64,000 bases of DNA from Angustibacter sp049994355. Its GTDB lineage: Bacteria; Actinomycetota; Actinomycetes; Actinomycetales; Angustibacteraceae. Each line of letters begins with the position of its first letter. Within the stretch, counting starts at the first letter, position 1. This document shows positions 40,681 through 48,556 of the stretch, piece by piece. The notes beneath the pieces were generated by a model that was not told where the DNA came from, searched no databases, and was given only the letters and a program-made list of their open reading frames with translations. The position numbers were made by a program, and so were the translations under genes. The stretch spans positions 2,852,001 through 2,916,000 of the forward strand of contig NZ_CP188257.1 in the NCBI RefSeq assembly GCF_049994355.1, written 5' to 3'.

Positions 40681-43235
40681 GACATGCCCTGGCGGACGTC
40701 GAACGGTTGAGCCGGAGCGGCTTCAGCGTCAGCGCCGGCTGGCTCAACAACGGCAGCTGCATCGGCAGGCCCAGCCTCAGCATCAGGGTCCTCGCCCGAG
40801 CCGTAGCGGGTCGGCCACCAGATCCGCGACCCGATGTCGTGGCTCAGCGCGGGCACCAGCAACGACCGGACGACCAGAGTGTCGAGCAGCACCCCGAACG
40901 CCACGATGAACGCGATCTGCTGCAGGAACAGGATCGGGATGGTGGCCAGCGAACCGAACGTGGCCGCCAGCACCACTCCGGCGCTGGTGATCACCCCGCC
41001 GGTGACCGCCAGCCCGACCAGCACACCCTCGCGGGTGCCACGGAAGCCGGCCTCCTCGCGTACTCGGGTCATCAGGAAGATCGAGTAGTCGATCCCCAGG
41101 GCCACCAGGAACACGAACGCGTACAGCGGGATCGACGGATCCCCGCCGGGGAAGTGGAACACGTGGTTGAAGACCAGCGCGCTGATCCCGATCGTGGCGC
41201 CGAACGAGACCACGTTGGCCCCGATCAGCAGCAGCGGCGCGACGACCGCGCGCAGCAACATCATCAGCACCAGCGCGATCACCAGCAGGATCGCGGGGAT
41301 GATCACCTTCAAGTCGCGTTGGCTCGCCTCGCGGATGTCCAAGTTGACCGCGGTGTTGCCACCCACCAGCACGTCCTGACCCACCACGTCCACGGCCGAA
41401 CGAAGCCGAAGGACGACGTCCTCCGCCTCGGGGGTGTCCGCCGCCGGCTCCAGCGTCGCCTGGAGCTCGACCTGCCCGTCGACCACCTTGGGCGGCCCCG
41501 GCGCGGTGGGTGTTGCCATGGTCGCGTCGGTGAGCACCTGCGCCGACGCCACTCCGTCGACGGCCCGCACGACCTCCAGGGCCTGCTTGGTGTCCGTCTC
41601 CTGCACCACCATCACCGCTGGACTGCCGGAGCCACCAGGGAAATGGTCGGCCAGCACCTGCTGGCCCTGAACTGACTCCACCGGCTGCCGGAACAGGTCC
41701 GAGGTGCTGATGCCGGACGCCTTGAGCGTCGGCGCGAACAGCCCGGCGACGAGCAGGACGGCAAGGGTGCAGCCCCAGACCGCCCGCGGGTGACGGCCCA
41801 CCAGTCGGGCCACCCGCCCCCAGATCCCGTTGCCCTGCAACACGTCCTCGCGGTGCACGTGGTCCACGTGCGGGGTACGCGGCCAGAACAGCCACCGACC
41901 GGACGGCGCCTTGGCGTACCAGGGCAGCGGGCCGTCCTCGGGGGGCCCGCGCAGCACTTGCCAGCGCCGCCAGGCCAGGTATCCCCCGCCGCCCAGGGCG
42001 GCCACCACCAGGACCATCCCCAGCACCGGCGACAGCAAGATCGTGCCGAGCGCGAAAGCCGCACCGCAGACCACGATCCCGAGCACGACGGTCGGCAACA
42101 GAAGCAGCACGGGCAGCAGCGTCAACGCCGCCAGCAGCGCGCCGATGATGCCGATCGCACCCACCGGACCCAGCCCTCGGGTGCTGCCCAGCTCGCTCAA
42201 CATCAGACACAGCAGCCCGAGCACGACGGTGGTGGCGCTCGCCGCGATCGGCTGCACCGACCCGCGCCAGGCGCGGCGCATCGCGACGTACTTGTTCTCG
42301 TGGTCGTGCAGCTCCTCGCGATAGCGCGAGACCAGCAGCAGCGCGTAGTCGGTGGCTGCGCCGATCACCAGGATGAACAGGATCCCCTGGCTCTGCCCGT
42401 TCAACGCGATCGTGCCGCGCTTGGCCAGCGGGAAGATCACCATCGCGGCGGCGGACAGCCCGAAGGCCGACGTCATCAGGGCGGCGACCGGCAGCAACGG
42501 GCTGCGGTAGACCAGCAGCAGGATGAGGAACACCGCGGTGAGGCTGACCGCGAGCAGCTTGCCGTCGATCCCCCCGAAGGCCGTGACGAGGTCGGCGGTG
42601 AAGCCGGCCGGCCCGGTCACGTAGGTCTTCAGCCCAGACGGCTCGAGCTGTGCGGCGGCTGCAGTGCGGATCGTCGCGACCGACTGCCCGACGACGCTCT
42701 CGCCGTCCGGCAGCGAGTCGCCCGCCTTGTCGCCGTCCAGCGAGATCGGCACGAGCAGCGCTTCGCCGTCCTCGCTCGGCACGACCGGGATCGGCCCCGG
42801 GACCAGGAAGTCCTCGAGCGTGTACGTGCGGCCGTTCGCGGACGCCGGGTCGACCGGCACCCGCAGACTGGGCAGCGACTCGGTCAGCTGCTGCACCTTG
42901 CTGCGGTCGTCGGGACTGAGCCCGCCCGCCCGCTCGACCACCAGGAACGCCGGGAACGCCGTCGTGTCCGAGAACTTCTCCGCCTGCTCGGCGAGCTTCG
43001 TCGACTCGGCCGACTTCGGCAGGAAGTTCGCGTTGTCGTTCTGCTGTACCTCGGACAGCCGGCCGACCAGCGGGCCACCCACGCTGACGACGCCGAGCCA
43101 GGCCGCGGCCACCACGGTCAGGCCGATGGCCCGCACGACGGCACGGCGGCGTCCGGCCCGCCGACGGGTCTCGCGGGCACGGGCGAGCCGACTTCCCGGC
43201 TCCGGCGTACCGGAACCCGCTCCCCCAGTGCTCAC
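40677..43235 (-). CDS. MMPL/RND-superfamily membrane transporter
   Basis: An 852-residue transporter with two RND-like halves. Each has an N-terminal helix, a periplasmic domain and a bundle of helices. The first bundle includes LLAVSLTAVFLILLLVYRSPLLPV and GAATDYALLLVSRYREEL, the second VIIPAILLVIALVLMMLLRAVVAPL and LGIDYSIFLMTRVREEAG; these (G)xDYxxFLxxRxREE stretches are the MMPL proton-relay signature. It starts at GTG 43235 with GGGAGGG upstream. Relatives export lipids, siderophores or drugs; the cargo is unknown. It is divergent from lipB. Confidence 0.92.
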   Translation of the reverse strand: MSTGGAGSGTPEPGSRLARARETRRRAGRRRAVVRAIGLTVVAAAWLGVVSVGGPLVGRLSEVQQNDNANFLPKSAESTKLAEQAEKFSDTTAFPAFLVVERAGGLSPDDRSKVQQLTESLPSLRVPVDPASANGRTYTLEDFLVPGPIPVVPSEDGEALLVPISLDGDKAGDSLPDGESVVGQSVATIRTAAAAQLEPSGLKTYVTGPAGFTADLVTAFGGIDGKLLAVSLTAVFLILLLVYRSPLLPVAALMTSAFGLSAAAMVIFPLAKRGTIALNGQSQGILFILVIGAATDYALLLVSRYREELHDHENKYVAMRRAWRGSVQPIAASATTVVLGLLCLMLSELGSTRGLGPVGAIGIIGALLAALTLLPVLLLLPTVVLGIVVCGAAFALGTILLSPVLGMVLVVAALGGGGYLAWRRWQVLRGPPEDGPLPWYAKAPSGRWLFWPRTPHVDHVHREDVLQGNGIWGRVARLVGRHPRAVWGCTLAVLLVAGLFAPTLKASGISTSDLFRQPVESVQGQQVLADHFPGGSGSPAVMVVQETDTKQALEVVRAVDGVASAQVLTDATMATPTAPGPPKVVDGQVELQATLEPAADTPEAEDVVLRLRSAVDVVGQDVLVGGNTAVNLDIREASQRDLKVIIPAILLVIALVLMMLLRAVVAPLLLIGANVVSFGATIGISALVFNHVFHFPGGDPSIPLYAFVFLVALGIDYSIFLMTRVREEAGFRGTREGVLVGLAVTGGVITSAGVVLAATFGSLATIPILFLQQIAFIVAFGVLLDTLVVRSLLVPALSHDIGSRIWWPTRYGSGEDPDAEAGPADAAAVVEPAGADAEAAPAQPFDVRQGMS

Positions 43236-43332
43236 TGTCCCTCCCGATCGACGTGCTGCGGCCAGGGTGCTGACTCTAGAGTCACGCCCGCCCCGGGCAA
43301 CTACGCAGCCCCGCTGTCGTAGCCTGGACACC

Positions 43333-44001
43333 ATGAGCCTGAACGTGGTGCACGAGGGATTCGCGCCGGCCACGGTGCCCTACCTGGTCGGCTGGGAACG
43401 CCAGCGCCAGGTGCACGCCGCGGTCGTCGCGGGCGAGCTGCCGGACACCCTGCTGCTGCTCGAGCACGAGGCGGTCTTCACCGCCGGCAAGCGCACCGAG
43501 CCGCACGAGCGGCCGGTGGACGGCGCCCCGGTGGTCGATGTCGACCGTGGCGGAAAGATCACCTGGCACGGGCCGGGCCAGCTGGTCGGCTACCCGATCG
43601 TGCGGCTACCGGACCCGATAGATGTCGTGGCCCACGTGCGTCGGCTGGAGACCGCGCTGATGGCGGTGTGCGCCGACCTCGGCCTGAAGACCACGCAGGT
43701 CGAGGGGCGAAGCGGCGTCTGGGTGCTGGCCGACCAGCGCGGGCCGGACCGCAAGCTCGGCGCCATCGGCATCCGGGTGTCCCAGGGCGTCACCATGCAC
43801 GGCTTCGCACTGAACTGCGACTGCGACCTGTCCTGGGCGCGCACGATCGTGCCCTGCGGGATCGCGGACGCCGCGGTCACCTCGTTGAGCATCGAGCTGG
43901 GGCGTGACGTCACCGTCGCCGAGGTGCTGCCACTGGCCGAACGGCACCTGCGTGAGGTGCTCGAGTCGGTCAGCCCCGATCCCGCTCGTGCGCCTGCGTG
44001 A
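43333..44001 (+). CDS. lipB: Octanoyl-[ACP]:protein N-octanoyltransferase
   Basis: A 222-residue transferase that moves octanoate from acyl-carrier protein to lipoyl domains, the first lipoate step. It has LLLLEHEAVFTAGKRT, KITWHGPGQLVGYPIVRL, KLGAIGIRVSQGVTMHGFALN (conserved Lys) and RTIVPCGI (catalytic Cys), the complete LipB set. Its targets include the E2 (33.3-35.2 kb) and the glycine-cleavage H protein. ATG 43333 fits the family start; the frame's upstream extension is antisense to the MMPL gene. The last 32 bp overlap a small minus-strand gene. Confidence 0.96.
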   Translation: MSLNVVHEGFAPATVPYLVGWERQRQVHAAVVAGELPDTLLLLEHEAVFTAGKRTEPHERPVDGAPVVDVDRGGKITWHGPGQLVGYPIVRLPDPIDVVAHVRRLETALMAVCADLGLKTTQVEGRSGVWVLADQRGPDRKLGAIGIRVSQGVTMHGFALNCDCDLSWARTIVPCGIADAAVTSLSIELGRDVTVAEVLPLAERHLREVLESVSPDPARAPA

Positions 44002-44131
44002 TCATCCCGAGCACCAGCCCGGCGACCAGGCCGATCGCCGACGACCAGGCGGTGGCGCGCACCAGCGGGTGCGGCAGCCGGACCTGAGCGGTGGGCGGTG
44101 CCTGCTGCGAACCTACGCTGATGACGGCCAT
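43970..44131 (-). CDS. Small single-pass membrane protein
   Basis: A 53-residue ORF, too short for most gene finders. ATG 44131 has a strong GAGGAGG ribosome binding site 7 bp upstream. The sequence has a polar N-terminus (MAVISVGSQQAPPTAQ), then HPLVRATAWSSAIGLVAGLVLGMI as one transmembrane helix (about residues 25-43), and a charged end THAHERDRG-like (TQAHERDRG). It lies antisense over the lipB tail and diverges from lipA. No family is recognised. The good initiation signal and clean membrane-helix composition support it being real. Confidence 0.65.
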   Translation of the reverse strand: MAVISVGSQQAPPTAQVRLPHPLVRATAWSSAIGLVAGLVLGMITQAHERDRG

Positions 44132-44339
44132 GGGTGCCTCCTCGGGGACACGAGCAATCCAGGTATCGACACACCCGCCGACCGACCTGAGTCCTATCGC
44201 GCTTTGCGCCGGTTTCGGCGGATTTGCGAAAGGTCGGAGCGCCGATGGTAGGGGACGTCGGGAATGCCCTGCGCGCGGCGTAGGCTGGAGGGGTTGGTCC
44301 CGTCAGGCGGCGGGACCGTCCTGCGAGGAGGAGTGGCAC

Positions 44340-45341
44340 GTGACGATCGCGCCCGAGGGACGCAAGATGCTGCGTCTGGAGGCCCGGAACGCGCAGACCC
44401 CGATCGAGAAGAAGCCGTCCTGGATCAAGACCAAGGCGACGATGGGTCCGCAGTACACCGAGCTGCGGTCCCTGGTCAAGGGCGAGGGTCTGCACACCGT
44501 CTGCCAGGAGGCCGGCTGCCCCAACATCTTCGAATGCTGGGAGGACCGCGAGGCCACGTTCCTCATCGGCGGCGAGCAGTGCACCCGCCGGTGCGACTTC
44601 TGCCAGATCGACACCGGCAAGCCGGCCGACCTGGACCGCGACGAGCCGCGCCGGGTGGCCGAGTCGGTCGCCACCATGGGCCTGCGCTACGCGACCATCA
44701 CCGGTGTCGCCCGCGACGACCTGCCGGACGGCGGGGCCTGGCTGTACGCCGAGACGATCCGCCAGGTGCACGCGCTCAACCCCGGCACCGGGGTAGAGAT
44801 CCTGATCCCGGACTTCAACGCGATCCCCGAGCAGGTCAACCAGGTGATCGACGCGGCGCCGCAGGTCTTCGCACACAACGTCGAGACCGTGCCGCGGATC
44901 TTCAAGCGGATCCGTCCTGCCTTCCGCTACCAGCGCTCCCTTGACGTGATCACGATGGGCCGCGACGCCGGCCTGGTCACCAAGTCCAACCTGATCCTCG
45001 GCATGGGCGAGACCCGCGAGGAGATCAGCGAGGCGCTGCGCGACCTACACGAGGCCGGCTGCGACCTGATCACCATCACCCAGTACCTTCGGCCGAGTCC
45101 GCGCCACCACCCGGTGGAGCGCTGGGTCAAGCCGGAGGAGTTCGTCGAGCTGTCGGACGAGGCCACCGAGCTCGGCTTCGCCGGCGTGATGGCCGGGCCG
45201 CTGGTGCGGTCCTCCTACCGCGCCGGACGGCTGTGGTCCCAGGCGATGCAGCGCCGGGGCGAGCAGCTGCCCGAGGCGCTGGCGCACCTGGCCCAGGCAG
45301 CGCCCGCGGCACAGGAGGCCGCCAGCCTGCTGGCCCGCTGA
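44340..45341 (+). CDS. lipA: Lipoyl synthase (radical SAM)
   Basis: A 333-residue radical-SAM enzyme that inserts two sulfurs into protein-bound octanoate. The auxiliary [4Fe-4S] cluster ligands are in CQEAGCPNIFEC, and the radical-SAM cluster in CTRRCDFC. The rest includes EILIPDFNAIPEQ, NVETVPRIFKRIRP, SNLILGMGE and TITQYLRPSPRHHPVERW, with RSSYRAG near the end supplying the serine ligand. Start GTG 44340, after GAGGAGGAG. It follows lipB with only the small antisense-strand gene between them. Confidence 0.97.
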   Translation: MTIAPEGRKMLRLEARNAQTPIEKKPSWIKTKATMGPQYTELRSLVKGEGLHTVCQEAGCPNIFECWEDREATFLIGGEQCTRRCDFCQIDTGKPADLDRDEPRRVAESVATMGLRYATITGVARDDLPDGGAWLYAETIRQVHALNPGTGVEILIPDFNAIPEQVNQVIDAAPQVFAHNVETVPRIFKRIRPAFRYQRSLDVITMGRDAGLVTKSNLILGMGETREEISEALRDLHEAGCDLITITQYLRPSPRHHPVERWVKPEEFVELSDEATELGFAGVMAGPLVRSSYRAGRLWSQAMQRRGEQLPEALAHLAQAAPAAQEAASLLAR

Positions 45342-45390
45342 GAGACCCCGCTCCCCCGTCCGACCGCACGTGAACCCGAGGAACACCACG

Positions 45391-46119
45391 ATGGCCCGCA
45401 ACACCGACGCCACCCCTGCCGAGCCCAAGAAGCGCTTCAAGCGGCTGCGCCAGATCGGTACCGCCTTCAACCAGGCCCGCCAGCTGGACCCAGCAGTCGT
45501 CTGGTGGATGCTCGGCGCGTTCGTCCTGATCCTGGCGCTGTTCGTCGTGCTCGGGATCGTGTTCGGCCACCCGTACTACCTGCCGTTCGTCGGCCTACCC
45601 CTCGCCGTGCTCGCTGCCGGCATCATCATGGTCCGCCGCACCGAGCGCGCGGCGTACGGGCGGCTCGAGGGCCAGATCGGCGGCGGCGGGGCCGCGCTGG
45701 GTGCGCTGCGGCGCGGCTGGTTCCACGACGAGCAGCCAGTGGCCATCGAGGCCAGCCGCCCCGGTGACATGGCGAGCGCCGCGATGGTCTTCCGGGCCAT
45801 CGGCCGGCCAGGCGTCGTCCTGGTCGTCGAGGGCCCGCCGGCCCGGGCGCAGAAGCTGGCCGAGAAGGAACGCAAGCGAGTCAACCGGGTGGTGCCGAAC
45901 GTCCCGGTCACGCTGGTCCGGGTCGGCACCGGCGAGGACGCCGTGCCGGTCCGCAAGCTGGTCAGCAAGCTCAACCGGATGCGCCCCGCCCTGTCGAAGG
46001 AAGAGGTCACCGCGGTGAACAAGCGCCTGCGCGCGCTGGGGTCGTCCCCGCTGCCGGTGCCCAAGGGCGTCGACCCGCTGCGGGCACGCCCGGACCGCAA
46101 GGGCATGCGCGGGCGCTGA
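45391..46119 (+). CDS. DUF4191 membrane protein
   Basis: A 242-residue protein with a basic N-terminus (PKKRFKRLRQIGTAFNQARQLDP) and two adjacent transmembrane helices (VVWWMLGAFVLILALFVVLGIVFG, about 36-59, and YLPFVGLPLAVLAAGIIM, about 63-80). The soluble domain has GQIGGGGAALGALRRGWFHDEQPVA, RAIGRPGVVLVVEGP and KEERKRVNRV-like segments. This is the DUF4191 family, equivalent to mycobacterial Rv2219, found next to lipA. I prefer ATG 45391 (GAGGA upstream) over GTG 45370. Function unknown. Confidence 0.9.
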   Translation: MARNTDATPAEPKKRFKRLRQIGTAFNQARQLDPAVVWWMLGAFVLILALFVVLGIVFGHPYYLPFVGLPLAVLAAGIIMVRRTERAAYGRLEGQIGGGGAALGALRRGWFHDEQPVAIEASRPGDMASAAMVFRAIGRPGVVLVVEGPPARAQKLAEKERKRVNRVVPNVPVTLVRVGTGEDAVPVRKLVSKLNRMRPALSKEEVTAVNKRLRALGSSPLPVPKGVDPLRARPDRKGMRGR

Positions 46120-46236
46120 GCAACCCTGCACGCAGGTTTCTCCACGTCTTCACATCAGGACACACAGCCGTAACCTGCGCCCGGTCTACTAGACCTCGTC
46201 GAGAGAACGAGGCACGACCAGCCAGGGGAGGCACCG

Positions 46237-46437
46237 ATGGTCCACAACGTGACGACGACGACCCAGGCCCTGCGGATCATGGGCGTGTGGGTGCGGCGCG
46301 CCGACGCCGTGCTGTCCCAGGGCGCCATTGCGAACGCCGCTCACGCGGTGGAGACCGAGCGCGGCCGGGTGGCCCGCCAGGAGCGCGAGCTCGACGCCGT
46401 CAACCTGACGCGGGAGCCGGTCCGGCTCGCCGGCTGA
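46237..46437 (+). CDS. Small protein of unknown function
   Basis: A 66-residue protein with a good ribosome binding site (AGGGGAGG) 8 bp before ATG 46237. The sequence MVHNVTTTTQALRIMG, then VWVRRADAVLSQGAIANAAH and a charged amphipathic helix AVETERGRVARQERELDAV, looks like a compact, mostly helical protein with no membrane segment. A promoter-like AT-richer leader (TTCACATCAGGACACACAG) precedes it. I do not recognise a family. It is followed by a strong hairpin shared with the convergent RDD gene. Confidence 0.7.
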   Translation: MVHNVTTTTQALRIMGVWVRRADAVLSQGAIANAAHAVETERGRVARQERELDAVNLTREPVRLAG

Positions 46438-46453
46438 CAGCCCACAGGTTCTT

Positions 46454-46494
46454 CACGGTGCTGCGCGGGGTCCTAGACCCTGCGTAGCACCGTG
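46454..46494. terminator. 19-bp bidirectional terminator hairpin with the RDD stop codon in its loop
   Basis: CACGGTGCTGCGCGGGGTC (46454-46472) pairs with GACCCTGCGTAGCACCGTG (46476-46494) if two G-U pairs are allowed in RNA. The three-base loop CTA is, on the minus strand, the TAG stop codon of the RDD gene. It separates the small plus-strand gene from the RDD gene. Confidence 0.75.
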
Positions 46495-46871
46495 CCCATC
46501 AGCCGGTCGTGCAGGCCGCGCTGGTCGCGATCCCAGACCAGCGCCGGGATGGCCACTGACAGCAGAACCGCGCGGCCCACGGCGCGCAGCGGGCCGGGGC
46601 TGCGACCGTCCACGCTCGTCACCCGCATACCGAGCGCGAGGTGCCCGGGTCCGCCGTTGAAGGCCGTGACGCAGACGGCCTGCAATAGCGCGAACACGCC
46701 CAGCGTCGTCCACTCGTTGCCGTGCAGCATGACGCGGGACACCAGCAACGCCAGGCCCCAGTCCAGCACCAGCGCGCCCACCCGTCGCCCGAAGGCGGCC
46801 ACGGATCCGCGGCCCTCGGCGGGCAGCCCGAGGCGCTGTCCGGGGTACTCCTCGACAGGGCTCTGCTCCAC
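46473..46871 (-). CDS. RDD-family membrane protein
   Basis: A 132-residue protein. EYPGQRLGLPAEGRGSVAAFGRRVGALVLDW, seen in parts, is the RDD start with its Arg and Asp residues. Three hydrophobic segments follow (ALVLDWGLALLVSRVML, LGVFALLQAVCVTAF, GRAVLLSVAIPALVW), and the end DRDQRGLHDRLMGTVL matches the DRxxRGLHDxxxGT motif. I start it at GTG 46871, where homologues begin; ATG 46964 would run through the GlnR operator. In mycobacteria the same protein lies between DUF4191 and glnA. Function unknown. Confidence 0.88.
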   Translation of the reverse strand: MEQSPVEEYPGQRLGLPAEGRGSVAAFGRRVGALVLDWGLALLVSRVMLHGNEWTTLGVFALLQAVCVTAFNGGPGHLALGMRVTSVDGRSPGPLRAVGRAVLLSVAIPALVWDRDQRGLHDRLMGTVLRRV

Positions 46872-46937
46872 TCCGGCAGAGTACGGGTGAGCCGCGAACG
46901 GCGAGAATTCACCTCCCTGATACCGGGCGGCCCGGCC

Positions 46938-46975
46938 GTAACCTCGGGGAAACATTCGAGACACTGACGGGAAAC
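46938..46975 (+). promoter_or_regulatory. GlnR operator upstream of glnA
   Basis: Four half-sites with exact 6-bp spacing: GTAAC (46938-46942), GAAAC (46949-46953), GACAC (46960-46964), GAAAC (46971-46975). This fits the actinobacterial GlnR box (GTnAC-n6-GAAAC repeated). It ends 54 bp before the glnA ATG, the expected place for nitrogen-responsive control. Confidence 0.88.
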
Positions 46976-47029
46976 CGCCGCTGCCTAGCGTTCGACCAGC
47001 AGTGGAGCCCCGCCCGACGAGGAGGATGG

Positions 47030-48454
47030 ATGTTCAGCAACGCCGACGAGGTCATGAAGTACATCAAGGACGAGGACGTGAAGTTCGTCGACGTCCGCTT
47101 CTGCGACCTGCCGGGCGTGATGCAGCACTTCAACGTGCCCGCTGTCTCCTGTGACGCGGAGTTCTTCACCAACGGCCAGATGTTCGACGGTTCGTCGATC
47201 CGCGGTTTCCAGGCGATCCACGAGTCCGACATGAAGCTGATCCCCGACGTCGAGACGGCTTTCGTCGACCCGTTCCGTGCCGAGAAGACGCTGGTGCTCA
47301 ACTTCTCCATCGTCGACCCGTTCACCGACGAGCCGTACAGCCGTGACCCGCGCCAGATCGCGGCCAAGGCCGAGGCGTACCTGAAGTCGACCGGCATCGC
47401 GGACACGGCGTTCTTCGCCCCCGAGGCGGAGTTCTACATCTTCGACGACGTGCGGTTCGAGACGAAGCAGAACGCCAGCTACTACTACATCGACTCCATC
47501 GAGGGTGCCTGGAACACCGGTCGCGTCGAGGAGGGCGGCAACCTCGGGCACAAGACGCCGTACAAGGGTGGGTACTTCCCTGTCCCCCCGGTCGACCACT
47601 TCGCCGACCTGCGCGACCAGATCGTGCTCGAGCTCGACGCCCTCGGGCTGCAGGTGGAGCGCTCGCATCACGAGGTGGGCACCGCCGGCCAGGCCGAGAT
47701 CAACTACCGGTTCGACTCGCTCGCCAAGTCCGCCGACAAGGTGATGCTGTTCAAGTACGTCGTCAAGAACGTGGCGCACAAGTTCGGCAAGACCGCGACC
47801 TTCATGCCGAAGCCGGTCTTCGGCGACAACGGCTCGGGCATGCACTGCCACCAGTCGCTGTGGAAGGACGGCGAGCCGCTGTTCTACGACGAGCGCGGCT
47901 ACGGCGGGCTGTCCGACATGGCCCGCTGGTACATCGGCGGCCTGCTCAAGCACGCGCCGTCCCTGCTCGCCTTCACCAACCCGACGGTGAACTCCTACCA
48001 CCGCCTGGTGCCCGGCTACGAGGCGCCGGTCAACCTGGTCTACTCGGCTCGCAACCGCTCCGCCTGCGTGCGCATCCCGATCACCGGGTCGAACCCGAAG
48101 GCCAAGCGCATCGAGTTCCGGGTGCCGGACCCGTCGAGCAACCCTTACCTGGCGTTCTCGGCGATGCTGATGGCCGGCATCGACGGCATCCGCAACCGGA
48201 TCGAGCCGCCGGACCCGATCGACAAGGACCTGTACGAGCTGCCGCCGGAGGAGCACGCCTCCATCCAGCAGGTGCCCGGCACGCTCGCCGAGGTGCTGTA
48301 CGCGCTCGAGGCGGACCACGACTACCTGACCGAGGGCGACGTGTTCACCCCTGACCTGATCCAGACCTGGGTGGACTGGAAGCGCGCGAACGAGGTGGAC
48401 CCGATCCGCCTGCGTCCGCACCCGCACGAGTTCGAGCTCTACTACGACATCTAG
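47030..48454 (+). CDS. glnA: Glutamine synthetase, type I
   Basis: A 474-residue GS-I subunit making glutamine from glutamate, ammonia and ATP. DGSSIRGFQAIHESDM, PEAEFYIFD, GTAGQAEINYRFDSL, HKFGKTATFMPKPVFGDNGSGMH, NPTVNSYHRLVPGYEAP and RIEFRVPDPSSNPYLAFSAML cover the metal and ATP sites. The adenylylation loop KDLYELPPEE places the modified tyrosine at about 402, so GlnE (61.7 kb onward) can regulate it. A GAGGAGG ribosome binding site and a GlnR operator lie upstream. Orthologue of mycobacterial GlnA1 by context. Confidence 0.97.
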   Translation: MFSNADEVMKYIKDEDVKFVDVRFCDLPGVMQHFNVPAVSCDAEFFTNGQMFDGSSIRGFQAIHESDMKLIPDVETAFVDPFRAEKTLVLNFSIVDPFTDEPYSRDPRQIAAKAEAYLKSTGIADTAFFAPEAEFYIFDDVRFETKQNASYYYIDSIEGAWNTGRVEEGGNLGHKTPYKGGYFPVPPVDHFADLRDQIVLELDALGLQVERSHHEVGTAGQAEINYRFDSLAKSADKVMLFKYVVKNVAHKFGKTATFMPKPVFGDNGSGMHCHQSLWKDGEPLFYDERGYGGLSDMARWYIGGLLKHAPSLLAFTNPTVNSYHRLVPGYEAPVNLVYSARNRSACVRIPITGSNPKAKRIEFRVPDPSSNPYLAFSAMLMAGIDGIRNRIEPPDPIDKDLYELPPEEHASIQQVPGTLAEVLYALEADHDYLTEGDVFTPDLIQTWVDWKRANEVDPIRLRPHPHEFELYYDI

Positions 48455-48476
48455 GCAGTTCGGCGCTACCCCTGCG

Positions 48477-48550
48477 CGCCGGACGGATCGTGGCGACGGC
48501 GTTCGCTATGGCGGACGCCGTTGCCGCGTTCTCGCGCGGGTCGTCCGGCG
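48477..48550. terminator. Nested hairpin between glnA and the alpha/beta hydrolase gene
   Basis: An outer pair CGCCGGACG (48477-48485) / CGTCCGGCG (48542-48550) encloses GGCGACGGCGTTCGC (48492-48506) / GCGGACGCCGTTGCC (48511-48525), a 15-bp stem with G-U pairs and a 4-nt loop. It lies just after glnA and just before the convergent gene's stop. Confidence 0.65.
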
Positions 48551-48556
48551 AGCGGC

